A DNA stretch of 64,000 nucleotides from Flavobacterium sp. KMS (GTDB taxonomy: Bacteria > Bacteroidota > Bacteroidia > Flavobacteriales > Flavobacteriaceae). Below are positions 42,171 through 50,342 of the stretch, piece by piece (the first letter of the stretch is position 1; each line of letters opens with the position of its first letter). Below the pieces are notes generated by a model that made no database searches, had not been told where the DNA came from, and was given only the letters and a program-made list of their open reading frames with translations. The stretch covers positions 62,001 to 126,000 of the forward strand of contig NZ_JSYP01000014.1 of assembly GCF_000813005.1 (NCBI RefSeq), read 5' to 3'. Position numbers and translations under genes: made by a program.

Positions 42171-42208
42171 AAAAAAAAATCCCGTGAATTACTATTTCAC
42201 AGGACTTT
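42168..42208 (-). terminator. Terminator of the ppc-DinB unit
   Basis: On the minus strand GTCCTGTGAAAT pairs with ATTCACGGGAT (one mismatch), followed by nine T residues. It lies 29 bases after the DinB gene stop. Confidence 0.75.
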
Positions 42209-42236
42209 TAATATTTAATTGCAAGCGTTTTATTAA

Positions 42237-42752
42237 CTACAAATATCTTTCTTGAAAAACTTTTTGATGATGTTTTTGGTGACCAATAATTACAAAACCT
42301 AAAGCTCTAACTGATATCTGATTATTTGATGCTGTACCAATTCGTTTAAGCTGCTCTTCTGATAAACTTTTATAGAACAATAAATTCGAATGTCTTACTG
42401 CAGAAAGTTCCGTTAATAGATCCTGAATGCTTCTTGCGTTTGCATTCGTATTATCTACATAATCATTTTCATCAAAACTTGGCAATCCTGTTTTATCGTT
42501 TCTAGAAAAACGTAAAGCGCGATATGCAAAAATACGTTCGGTGTCGATTATGTGCTGAATGATTTCTTTGATTGTCCATTTTCCTTCGGCATAACGATAA
42601 TCAAATTTATCCATTGAGATATTCTGAACAAACTTTATAAAATCATGCAAAGAAATTTCTAGTTCTTCAATCAAATTTACATCTCCTGCTTCGCGAATAT
42701 AAGTTGTAAATCCGCCAGAATACTCGTTTTCTAATAATTGTGATCCTAACAT
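42237..42752 (-). CDS. DinB family protein
   Basis: 171 residues, all-helical four-helix DinB/YfiT-like domain. The metal-site histidines are seen in IKEIIQHIIDTERIFAYRAL (about 67-86; H73) and at the C-terminus VIIGHQKHHQKVFQERYL (about 152-169). DinB proteins bind a divalent metal and include thiol-dependent S-transferases, for instance with bacillithiol, whose reductase-like YpdA is encoded at 59.6 kb; the link is only suggestive. It lies 11 bases after the PEP carboxylase gene and must share its transcript. Confidence 0.85.
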   Translation of the reverse strand: MLGSQLLENEYSGGFTTYIREAGDVNLIEELEISLHDFIKFVQNISMDKFDYRYAEGKWTIKEIIQHIIDTERIFAYRALRFSRNDKTGLPSFDENDYVDNTNANARSIQDLLTELSAVRHSNLLFYKSLSEEQLKRIGTASNNQISVRALGFVIIGHQKHHQKVFQERYL

Positions 42753-42763
42753 AATAATTAAAT

Positions 42764-45349
42764 TTAAGCTGAATTTCTACTTGCGTTTGTATTTCCGAAA
42801 AGCGAACGCGTTACTATTTTTTCATAAACTTTAATTAGGTCTTCATCGACTTTATCTTGCTTGTTTAATTCATTAATTCTTAACAAAGCATATTGTTGTA
42901 TTGTTAACAATGGCAATACTATACGCTCTCTTATCTGAATTGATGCTTTACCATCAGGATAATTTTCCATTAACTCTTTATGTCCGGCAATTTTTAATAA
43001 AAGGCGTTTAGTTTCCGAAAATTCATCGTAGATAATTTGCCAAAACTCACCAAATTCAGGGTCTTTCCTCATGTAAGCTGTTAATGGTAAAAATGATTTT
43101 GCCAATGACATCATACTATTTTCTAACAAGGTTTTAAAGAATAATGAATTATCATATAAATCCTGAACTTTTTCCCATTGGTTTGTTTCTTCAAAATGTC
43201 TTAAAGCTGAACCTACCCCAAAGAAACCTGGTACATTTTGCTTTAACTGACTCCAAGAACCTACAAACGGAATAGCACGTAAATCGGCAAAATCCAGATT
43301 CTCTGACTTGCTTCTTTTTGATGGTCGGCTACCTATATTTGTTTTAGAGTAATATTTTAAAGTACTCATTTTTTCCAGATAAGGAATAAACTTAGGATGA
43401 TTCTTAAAGCTTAAATACTCTTGATACCCTAGTTCTGCTAGTTGATCTAATATATCTTTTTCATCTACAGTCAACTCATTTTTACCTTTACTAAATACCT
43501 GATTTGTAACTCCGGCACTTAATAAATTCTCTAAATTATAGCGACAAGAATCTAATGTTCCAAAATTTGAACTAATTGTTTGCCCTTGTATTGTAATCTG
43601 AATTTCGTTATTCTCGATTTTCGGACCTAGTGAAGCATAAAACTTATGTGTTTTTCCTCCTCCTCGAGCTGGTGGTCCTCCACGTCCGTCAAAGAAAATA
43701 GCTTTAATTCCGTATTTTCTTGAGATTTCGGTAAGTGCTTCTTTGGCCCTGTATATACTCCAGTTTGCCATTAAATACCCTCCATCTTTTGTGCCGTCTG
43801 AGAATCCTAACATTATAGTCTGCTTGTTTCCTCTCTCTACAAGGTGTTTTGCATATTCTGGATTTGTGTACAATTGCTCCATAATTTTATGGGCTTTTTG
43901 TAAATCATCTACAGATTCAAAAAGTGGGATTATATCAACTGTTGGACTTTCCCAATTGTTTAATCTAATCAATGCAAAAGTCTCCATTACATTCAGCGCA
44001 CTTTCGTTATTACTGATTATATAGCGATTTGCTCCATACTCGCCATTATTCTCTTGTATGGTTTTAATAGCTTGAATTGACTCTATTGTTGATTTTGTAA
44101 TTTCGTTTTCAAACACATTAGAGTTAAGATCTCCTTTTACTTTTGAAAGGATTGCTATCTTTTCATTCTCAGATAAATCATAATAATTAGCCGGAAACAC
44201 TGTAGAGTCAGACTTTAAGTAATACGTTACAACATCTTTAAAAACAGCATCATGTATTTTACTATTCTGACGAATATCTAGTGTTGCAAAATAAAAACCA
44301 AACAAGTTAATTTTTATAAGTAACGCCTCTAATTCGTCTAAATACAACGACTGATGCTTATCGATAATTATATCTTTTATCTTGTTTAATTGTGTTTTAA
44401 ACTCATCTAAAGTGATGTAAATTTCCCCTTTTGAATAAAAAACAGAACGATATAATTTAAACTCTAAATCTGAAACTAATGTATCTACTCCCGCAAAAGT
44501 CAGTTTCCTTTTTAGGTTTCGTATCTCTACATAGTAACATTTTAGAATCGAAGTTCTCAAACGTTCAGCAACTTTTAAGGTAATTGCTGTGGTTACAAAT
44601 GGGTTTCCGTCACGGTCTCCTCCTGGCCAAAATCCTAGTTTTATCAATGGATTTTGAATTGATTTTCCGTGAAAGATATTCCTTTGAAGATAATGTACTA
44701 TTTCGCCTGAAGTTTCGTAAAATACATTCTCTAAGTACCAAATTAAACTTACCGCTTCGTCGTAAGGATTTGGTTTTTCATTTTGTATAAATGGTGTTTT
44801 TCCTAATTGAGCAAGTAATTTCTTGATTTTAAGCAAATCATTTGCACGAATCGCATCGGTCAGGTCATTGATAATACCTAATACTGGCCCTGGGTAAAAT
44901 TGTGTAGGGTGCGCAGTTAAAACGGTACGAACATTAAAGTCTTCTAAAAACTCTACTAAATCATCTTCTTTTTCTTTAGCATCAGACTTTTCTTTGATAT
45001 CACGAAGCGATCCTCTTCCTTCCATATTGTTTACAGTAGGAAAAGCTGCATCTTCGATAGCATCAAACAATACAATTTGACGCTCGATATATTGAATAAA
45101 TCGAAACATTAAGTCGATTTTATCTTTCTCGGAAGCATTATTTAAATACTTTCCTGAGAAAAAATTCACAATTTCTTTAGGTGTTTCTTGTTTTTTAAAG
45201 CCTGTTTCGCAAACTTCGGTAAATAAAGGAAGTAAAACCCCAGTATTATCAATAGAATCAAATGGCAATGTAATAAAGACACTATTGTAAATATGGTATT
45301 TAGAAAGAACGTCTTGATTAAAACGTTCAATTTTAGGAAGCGTATACAT
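42764..45349 (-). CDS. ppc: Phosphoenolpyruvate carboxylase
   Basis: 861 residues, full length for the bacterial-type enzyme. Motifs: VLTAHPTQFYPG near 142 (catalytic His), GFWPGGDRDGNPFVT near 235, FFDGRGGPPARGGG near 550 (the mobile GRGG loop), and the C-terminal Arg region. The chain ends NTNASRNSA rather than in the common C-terminal NTG. It fixes bicarbonate onto PEP to give oxaloacetate, refilling the TCA cycle in the cytoplasm. It is the first gene of a two-gene unit with DinB; an Lrp-type regulator gene lies about 100 bases upstream on the same strand and might control it. Confidence 0.94.
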   Translation of the reverse strand: MYTLPKIERFNQDVLSKYHIYNSVFITLPFDSIDNTGVLLPLFTEVCETGFKKQETPKEIVNFFSGKYLNNASEKDKIDLMFRFIQYIERQIVLFDAIEDAAFPTVNNMEGRGSLRDIKEKSDAKEKEDDLVEFLEDFNVRTVLTAHPTQFYPGPVLGIINDLTDAIRANDLLKIKKLLAQLGKTPFIQNEKPNPYDEAVSLIWYLENVFYETSGEIVHYLQRNIFHGKSIQNPLIKLGFWPGGDRDGNPFVTTAITLKVAERLRTSILKCYYVEIRNLKRKLTFAGVDTLVSDLEFKLYRSVFYSKGEIYITLDEFKTQLNKIKDIIIDKHQSLYLDELEALLIKINLFGFYFATLDIRQNSKIHDAVFKDVVTYYLKSDSTVFPANYYDLSENEKIAILSKVKGDLNSNVFENEITKSTIESIQAIKTIQENNGEYGANRYIISNNESALNVMETFALIRLNNWESPTVDIIPLFESVDDLQKAHKIMEQLYTNPEYAKHLVERGNKQTIMLGFSDGTKDGGYLMANWSIYRAKEALTEISRKYGIKAIFFDGRGGPPARGGGKTHKFYASLGPKIENNEIQITIQGQTISSNFGTLDSCRYNLENLLSAGVTNQVFSKGKNELTVDEKDILDQLAELGYQEYLSFKNHPKFIPYLEKMSTLKYYSKTNIGSRPSKRSKSENLDFADLRAIPFVGSWSQLKQNVPGFFGVGSALRHFEETNQWEKVQDLYDNSLFFKTLLENSMMSLAKSFLPLTAYMRKDPEFGEFWQIIYDEFSETKRLLLKIAGHKELMENYPDGKASIQIRERIVLPLLTIQQYALLRINELNKQDKVDEDLIKVYEKIVTRSLFGNTNASRNSA

Positions 45350-45391
45350 AATGTGTTATAGTTGGTTGGTTGTTAATAGTTAATTTTTCAT

Positions 45392-45420
45392 AAAAAAACC
45401 CCAAGAAAAACTTGAGGTTA
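45392..45420 (-). terminator. Terminator of the Lrp-type gene
   Basis: Minus-strand AACCTCAAG pairs with CTTGGGGTT (one G-T pair), followed by seven T residues. It lies 26 bases after the regulator stop codon. Confidence 0.82.
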
Positions 45421-45445
45421 TATTCAATATAGCATTCAAGGTCAA

Positions 45446-45925
45446 TTACATATTTTTAAAAATAGTATGCATCAAACGCTTCTTATCATTAATACTTTCT
45501 TCTAACGAGATCATAGTTTCTGTTCTGTAAACTCCTTCGATATCATCAATCATAAAGATAACTTCTTTAGCATGTTTCGTGTCTTTTGCTCTTATTTTAC
45601 AGAAAATATTGAATTTCCCTGTAGTTACAGATGCTACTGTTACAAATGGAATTTGATTAATACGCTCTAAAACAAATTTTGTTTGAGATGTATTATTCAA
45701 GAAAACACCTACATAAGCTATAAATGAATATCCTAATTTATCATAATCCAAGGCTAATGAAGATCCCATTATTATTCCGGCATCTTCCATTTTTTTCACC
45801 CTTACATGTACTGTTCCTGCAGATATCAATAATTTTTTTGCAATGTCAGTAAACGGTACTCTTGTGTTGTCTATCAACATGTCTAAAATCTGGTGATCTA
45901 CTTCATCCAAACGAAATTTACTCAT
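45446..45925 (-). CDS. Lrp/AsnC family transcriptional regulator
   Basis: 159 residues. The N-terminal winged HTH is typical: VDHQILDMLIDNTRVPFTDI and KKLLISAGTVHVRVKKMEDA (about 8-50), then a RAM ligand-binding domain (about 65-150) with YSFIAYVGVFLN and FCKIRAKDTKHAKEVIF. Lrp-type proteins sense amino acids and control metabolic genes as dimers or octamers. The tRNA-like target genes are not readable, but the neighbouring ppc gene is a candidate because of its central carbon role. The gene is monocistronic with its own terminator. Confidence 0.9.
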   Translation of the reverse strand: MSKFRLDEVDHQILDMLIDNTRVPFTDIAKKLLISAGTVHVRVKKMEDAGIIMGSSLALDYDKLGYSFIAYVGVFLNNTSQTKFVLERINQIPFVTVASVTTGKFNIFCKIRAKDTKHAKEVIFMIDDIEGVYRTETMISLEESINDKKRLMHTIFKNM

Positions 45926-46002
45926 AATTCTTTAATTAATATTACTAATTGCTATTACAAAGTATAAAAATATATATAAAAAATAACAAAATGACAAAAA
46001 AA

Positions 46003-47157
46003 CTAACTTTTTATCAATCCATTAACAAATTTTATGTTTTTATCTAAATAAAAATCTGCTTTCTGACTTGTTTTCGGAATATTACTAAAACCATCAGTAT
46101 ATGTTGCCCCTTTAGCATCATATTCAAAATGACCGTAATAATTTTCTAATTCACCAACTTCGGTAATATAAGCAGTGAAACAAATTTTATTTTCAATCAA
46201 TTCTTCTTTGTATTGTGCGGCAAAATTCGTGATTATTTCGATACCATCATAATTTATTTTGATGTTTTTATACATAAAATCATAAAAAACGACTTTATTT
46301 TGTGAAATATTCAAATATTTATTAATTCCATTGACAACTATATCGTTTTCGCTTAGTGCTTTAAATCCAGTAATTAAGGCGAAAAATACATACTTCCTAG
46401 TAACTTCTCTTTCATAATCATTAGGATAATGCCCCGCCTCAAATAAAATTGTAGGCACTCCCAGATATTGAAATGTATCTCCTATGCAATTAATATTAAA
46501 AGAATCATCAAAACGCCCTACTTGCCCAGGGATATATTGCTGCAGAACATCATTCATAGCAACAATCAGATCTATAGCCTTTGTACGGGACTCATTTATC
46601 TCTCTCTCTTCATTATATGCAGGTGCCAGAAACGAAACCGTAGCAGGCTTCCCTGTGTTTCCTGCGCCAAAAATAGTACGCTGATCATGCAGGTTATAAC
46701 AATAATGAGGTTTAAACGCTTCAAAAGCAGCTTTTAATACCTTACTCTCTGGCTGAGTTAACTGTTGCGAATCACGATTTAAATCGACTTTGTTAGCATT
46801 TTCTCGGGTATATAACTTCGCACCATCGGGGTTTAGTATAGGAATGGAATAAAAAGTAAAGGTTTCTAGCATTTTATTTGCAAAATCTGAACCGCTATTT
46901 AAGACATTAATAAAGTCAAATAAGGCTTTTGTGGTCGTGCTTTCGTTTCCATGCATTTGCGACCAAAGGTAAATTCGTGTTTTACCAGACCCAATTACGT
47001 AACTATATATAGGTTGATCCAAAACAGATTTACCAATAATCTTAACTTGATTATTAGTATTTAATTTGTCTAATAAGGGAGTAATTGCATCTAGTGTAAG
47101 ATACCTTCCTTGAATACTTTGTTCTTTATGTAAGCTAAATAATTCTTCTAAATTCAT
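46003..47157 (-). CDS. M14 family zinc carboxypeptidase, cytosolic or atypically exported
   Basis: 384 residues without signal peptide. The zinc site of family M14 is visible: H-x-x-E in WSQMHGNESTTTKA (about 67-80) and the distal His in HYCYNLHDQRT near 158. Substrate-binding Arg/Asn follow in NREDLNRDSQQ-like context (ANKVDLNRDSQQLTQPES near 130), and the catalytic Glu lies in TILFEAGHYPND near 238. It should remove C-terminal amino acids from peptides. Its promoter is covered by two copies of the XRE-type operator palindrome, so the divergent regulator gene at 47470 probably controls it. Confidence 0.85.
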   Translation of the reverse strand: MNLEELFSLHKEQSIQGRYLTLDAITPLLDKLNTNNQVKIIGKSVLDQPIYSYVIGSGKTRIYLWSQMHGNESTTTKALFDFINVLNSGSDFANKMLETFTFYSIPILNPDGAKLYTRENANKVDLNRDSQQLTQPESKVLKAAFEAFKPHYCYNLHDQRTIFGAGNTGKPATVSFLAPAYNEEREINESRTKAIDLIVAMNDVLQQYIPGQVGRFDDSFNINCIGDTFQYLGVPTILFEAGHYPNDYEREVTRKYVFFALITGFKALSENDIVVNGINKYLNISQNKVVFYDFMYKNIKINYDGIEIITNFAAQYKEELIENKICFTAYITEVGELENYYGHFEYDAKGATYTDGFSNIPKTSQKADFYLDKNIKFVNGLIKS

Positions 47158-47170
47158 GTCGTATTGTTTG

Positions 47171-47210
47171 GTTTACAAAAGTAAACATCTTTATTTTTAC
47201 AATTGTAAAC
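47171..47210 (-). promoter_or_regulatory. Promoter of the M14 gene with two operator palindromes
   Basis: Minus-strand TACTTTTG (47183-47176) is the -7 box and lies inside GTTTACAAAAGTAAAC (47171-47186). TTG (47202-47200) is the -33 box and lies inside TTTTACAATTGTAAAC (47195-47210). Both palindromes cover promoter elements, the classical repressor geometry. Confidence 0.7.
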
Positions 47211-47227
47211 AATTAAATTTTGCCATA

Positions 47228-47243
47228 ATCTACATTTGTAAAC
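47228..47243. promoter_or_regulatory. Operator-like site 3 (ATCTACATTTGTAAAC)
   Basis: Third copy of the TTTACAAnTGTAAAC motif, with one good half (TGTAAAC) and one weak half. It lies 33 bases from the M14 -33 box. Confidence 0.5.
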
Positions 47244-47392
47244 GCTTATTTTCTCGAAATAACCTCCATTTCCCTTGGTTTTGGTGACATTTGTTACCTA
47301 TTTACAAAAACACACTTACAACACTAAATACTAACAACTTACATAACATTACATGAAGTCATATAATCAGTAAAATAGCTAGAATTAGGTAA

Positions 47393-47478
47393 TTTACAAT
47401 TGTATAATTGGTGCTTCGGTATATTTTAGTTACATTTGTAAACCATCTTAATTTAAAAAACAATTTACAATGGTAAAC
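47393..47478 (+). promoter_or_regulatory. Promoter of the XRE regulator with three operator palindromes
   Basis: TTG (47408-47410) and TACATTTG (47431-47438), spacer 20 bases, form the promoter. Operator copies: ATTTACAATTGTATAA (47393-47408) directly before the -33, AGTTACATTTGTAAAC (47428-47443) over the -7, and ATTTACAATGGTAAAC (47463-47478) over the start codon at 47470. This layout predicts autoregulation. Confidence 0.7.
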
Positions 47479-47946
47479 ATCGAGGATTTTATAAAAAGAT
47501 TGGAAACCATACTAGATTATTATGGTTTAAATGCTTCATCATTTGCAGACAAAATTGGGGTGCAACGCTCTAGTATGTCTCACCTACTTTCTGGCAGAAA
47601 CAAACCTAGCTTAGATTTTATATTAAAAATTATTGAGATTTTTCCCGATGTAGATTTGTATTGGGTCTTGAACGGAAAAGGTACTTTTCCTAAAAGTGAA
47701 AATATCGAAGTTGTTACAAATTCAATTCCACAAGAAATTGAAAAACCCATCGCTCCTATTTTTCCAACTAAAAGCTTTATCCCCGAAGATCTATTCTTAG
47801 AGATAGAAAATCCAACGGAGAAAAAACCAATTGAAAAAAATATTCCTGAAATAAAAAATGTAATTCCTAATTCTTCTTCTTCCGAAGAAATAGAAAAAAT
47901 TGTGCTTTTTTATAAAAATGGAACTTTTAAAATTTACACTCCTTAA
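47470..47946 (+). CDS. XRE-type helix-turn-helix regulator
   Basis: 158 residues. Residues about 8-62 are an HTH_3 domain: LDYYGLNASSFADKIGVQRS SMSHLLSGRNKPSLDFILK IIE is the typical five-helix unit with the recognition helix RSSMSHLLSGR. The rest (about 70-158) is a low-complexity Pro/Glu/Ile linker ending in a short conserved tail (IEKIVLFYKNGTFKIYTP), a C-terminal signature I recall from Flavobacteriaceae homologues. It probably binds the six palindromes between itself and the M14 gene and represses both. The inducing signal is not known. Confidence 0.85.
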   Translation: MVNIEDFIKRLETILDYYGLNASSFADKIGVQRSSMSHLLSGRNKPSLDFILKIIEIFPDVDLYWVLNGKGTFPKSENIEVVTNSIPQEIEKPIAPIFPTKSFIPEDLFLEIENPTEKKPIEKNIPEIKNVIPNSSSSEEIEKIVLFYKNGTFKIYTP

Positions 47947-48366
47947 AAAATAAGCGAGCCCTTTTCGATTTTTGTAAGACAGGAAAAAACATCCTCTACA
48001 CTACCTCTCTTCTGTCTTACTCTCAAACTATTACTGTAAAATCAAGACTTGTTTGCAAAAGCTACTTCTAAAACAAAGATTTTTTTGTTTAACCTAAAAT
48101 TGTACGATATTTTCCTATAATTAATCCTATTCTTACATATTGCTTTTTTTGTCGCAATTTGTCCATTTTATTTGTTGTTTATCGATTTTATTTGTAACAT
48201 TGATACGGCTTAAGAAAAACATATTTTAACAATAATATCTTATTATTATCTATTTAAATAGTATTTAAATATGATATTTTTATTCATATTAGCTAAATAT
48301 GTTTTATAATGAAAATAATTAACAAGTGTTTAATTCTATATTTTCAACCAAAAAAACAACCAATTT
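47947..48366 (+). other. Non-coding gap before the sensor cluster
   Basis: 420 AT-rich bases. The only clear structure is GTAAGACAG (47974-47982) with CTGTCTTAC (48012-48020), a 9-bp stem with a 29-base loop, which may end the regulator gene. No ORF of note. A promoter for the thioredoxin-like gene should lie here; several TTTATTTGT runs (around 48170-48200) are candidates but not decisive. Confidence 0.45.
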
Positions 48367-48966
48367 ATGAGGAAAAAATTCCTTCTTGCCGTGTGGTTTT
48401 CATTTCTTTTCGGTGCCATCTTAGTTTTGTTCTGGCAAAATGAATACCAATACAGTTTACCTACACCCGTCCCAAAAAATCATCACGATATTGCTATGGG
48501 ATCTCACATTAATCTAGGAAAACAGTTTACTACTAAAAATAAACCTGTTTTCATCCATTTTTTTAATCCCGATTGTCCATGCTCCCGTTTTAACGTGCCG
48601 CATGTAAGTGAATTAATAAAAAAATATGGAGATAAGATTAATTTCAATATCGTAGTTCTCAACAAAGTAAAAAATTTCACAGTAGAAGAAATTCAAGACA
48701 AATTTGATTCTAAGGTTCCCGTTTTCTTTGATAATGATATTGCTGAAAAATGCGGTGTGTTCTCTACACCTCAAGCGGTTCTTATTGATGCTTCCCAAAA
48801 TTTATATTATCGAGGAAATTATAACAAGACAAGATATTGCACTGATGCAAATACTAATTATGCACAAATGGCAATTGATTCTTTATTAATCCAAAACAAC
48901 AAACCTTCTTTTGATGCTTTGGCTCTTAAAGCTTATGGATGTTCATTACCTAAATGTACTAAATAA
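48367..48966 (+). CDS. Membrane-anchored thioredoxin-like (redoxin) protein
   Basis: 199 residues. One membrane helix at about 6-24 anchors the protein with the domain outside the cytoplasm. The thioredoxin-like fold is visible: FIHFFNPDCPCSRFNVPH (about 60-77) holds the CPC-S motif in place of CxxC, and the cis-Pro strand FSTPQAVLIDASQNLYYRG (about 132-150) is typical of AhpC/TSA and SCO-like proteins. The tail has two further Cys (CSLPKC). It may reduce or sense thiol oxidation at the membrane. It lies 28 bases before the sensor protein gene and is likely to be part of that operon. Confidence 0.82.
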   Translation: MRKKFLLAVWFSFLFGAILVLFWQNEYQYSLPTPVPKNHHDIAMGSHINLGKQFTTKNKPVFIHFFNPDCPCSRFNVPHVSELIKKYGDKINFNIVVLNKVKNFTVEEIQDKFDSKVPVFFDNDIAEKCGVFSTPQAVLIDASQNLYYRGNYNKTRYCTDANTNYAQMAIDSLLIQNNKPSFDALALKAYGCSLPKCTK

Positions 48967-48994
48967 ATCTAACCTTAACCAATTTCTAATTACT

Positions 48995-49852
48995 ATGAAA
49001 ACAAAAGCAAGTTTGAATGAACGAGATTACCTGCACAATTTTATGTCTACGATGACACAAAAATCTGATACCATTATCAACTATGTTCTTGCGTTCTATT
49101 TCCTCTTCGGAATAGCTTTGGCATTTAAATATGATACCTGGGAAATTGGAGTCGGTGTTGGAGCACTTAATCTCATCGCCTATTATTCTGCAAAATTTTT
49201 TCTCAAAAAATCTAAATTCTATCAATACGTTCTCTCTGTAGTTCTGGCTATATTTATGGCGCAGTATATTTACCAAATGCATGGTTTGTTCGAAATGCAT
49301 TTTACAGTATTCATCGCCAGTACGATTTTGATTATTTATCAGAACTGGAAATTACAAATTCCGCTTACGCTTTTAGTTGTACTTCATCATGGAGCTTTGG
49401 CTTACTTGCAAAATTTTGTTTACAATGATGCTAATGGTCCTCAAATATATTTTTCGCAAGTTAATTTTGATATAGAAACTTTTATCATTCACGTTGTCCT
49501 TGCTGCTGTTGTATTTTTTATGAATGGCTATTGGTCTTATTATTTTAAAGAACATAGTGAAAATCATATTTCTAAAATTTCTGATGAATATGAATTGGAA
49601 AATATCAAATTGGCATCGGCAAAATATAGTTCTCTCTCTGCAAACAATGAATTTAATAGTTTTATTTATAAAACATCACAAGATTTAAAATCACCTGTAC
49701 ACTCCGTACTCACTTTAATCGAAGTTTCTAAAGGGCAAACCGACAATGAAAAACTCCTTGGTTATTTTGAAATGATTAAAGAAAATACCAAAAAAATAGA
49801 TGGCCTGGTCAATGATATCCACGGTAAATCGGCAAACCATATGGCGAATTAA
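48995..49852 (+). CDS. Chemoreceptor-type membrane sensor with kinase-like helix lacking the His
   Basis: 285 residues from the ATG at 48995 (an in-frame ATG at 48911 lies inside the redoxin gene). Residues about 28-200 form a six-TM sensor domain strongly like the membrane part of some methyl-accepting chemotaxis proteins: YQMHGLFEMHFTVFIASTIL, then IIYQNWKLQIPLTLLVVLHH. After a coiled linker comes FIYKTSQDLKSPVHSVLTLI (about 230-250), the dimerisation helix of a histidine kinase in which the phosphorylated His (S-H-D) is Gln (S-Q-D). The protein ends about 40 residues later with no ATPase domain. So it can receive signals but cannot phosphorylate itself as a normal kinase. Confidence 0.75.
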   Translation: MKTKASLNERDYLHNFMSTMTQKSDTIINYVLAFYFLFGIALAFKYDTWEIGVGVGALNLIAYYSAKFFLKKSKFYQYVLSVVLAIFMAQYIYQMHGLFEMHFTVFIASTILIIYQNWKLQIPLTLLVVLHHGALAYLQNFVYNDANGPQIYFSQVNFDIETFIIHVVLAAVVFFMNGYWSYYFKEHSENHISKISDEYELENIKLASAKYSSLSANNEFNSFIYKTSQDLKSPVHSVLTLIEVSKGQTDNEKLLGYFEMIKENTKKIDGLVNDIHGKSANHMAN

Positions 49853-49925
49853 ACTTTTTATTTCCAAATTTTAGGCGTATTTGTTATTTCCCCCAAAATC
49901 AATTAGTAACCTTAACCTCTATTTT

Positions 49926-50270
49926 ATGGCAGAATATGATTTTCAATCAGCAAATAAAACACTGATTACCTGGAAAAAATCTTTTGATGATTTTTTAAAA
50001 AACAACATCGCGCTAAATCCAAGAGATATGGTAGTATCTGAAACTGGTTTTGGCAAAGAAGTTGAAAAATTATTAAGCAAACACAGCACCAATGCAACCG
50101 TTAAAAACCTGGACTTTCAATACAAGAAAATCATTCATATTGCAACCGATATCCAACATTTGAGATTAGTAAACGATGATACGCTGCCTGATTGGCTAGA
50201 AGATGAATTAGGTACGGTTTTCCAGAAAATAAATGACCTATTAGCAACTTTAGAAAAAGAATTTAACTAA
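49926..50270 (+). CDS. Small helical protein, CZB-like by shape
   Basis: 114 residues from the ATG at 49926 (the open frame extends 15 codons upstream). All-helical, cytosolic. The order of elements (LITWKKSFDDFLKNN helix, then ETGFGKEVEKLLSKH, then FQYKKIIHIATDIQHLRL) resembles the four-helix chemoreceptor zinc-binding (CZB) domain, with the HxxW and CxLGKW positions altered and His residues kept near the C-terminal helix. The likeness is from pattern only and zinc binding is not proven. It lies 73 bases after the sensor gene and 72 before the PAS gene, in the same direction. Confidence 0.5.
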   Translation: MAEYDFQSANKTLITWKKSFDDFLKNNIALNPRDMVVSETGFGKEVEKLLSKHSTNATVKNLDFQYKKIIHIATDIQHLRLVNDDTLPDWLEDELGTVFQKINDLLATLEKEFN

Positions 50271-50342
50271 GCACTACTTTATAAAAAATATCACACCTTT
50301 TATAAAAAAACCAACTCATATATTAACTTAAAATAAAAATTT

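Noticed and set aside
48911..48994. ATG at 48911 as start of the membrane sensor gene
   Set aside because: It overlaps the end of the redoxin gene by 56 bases and adds 28 residues unlike the family; the ATG at 48995 gives a normal N-terminus.
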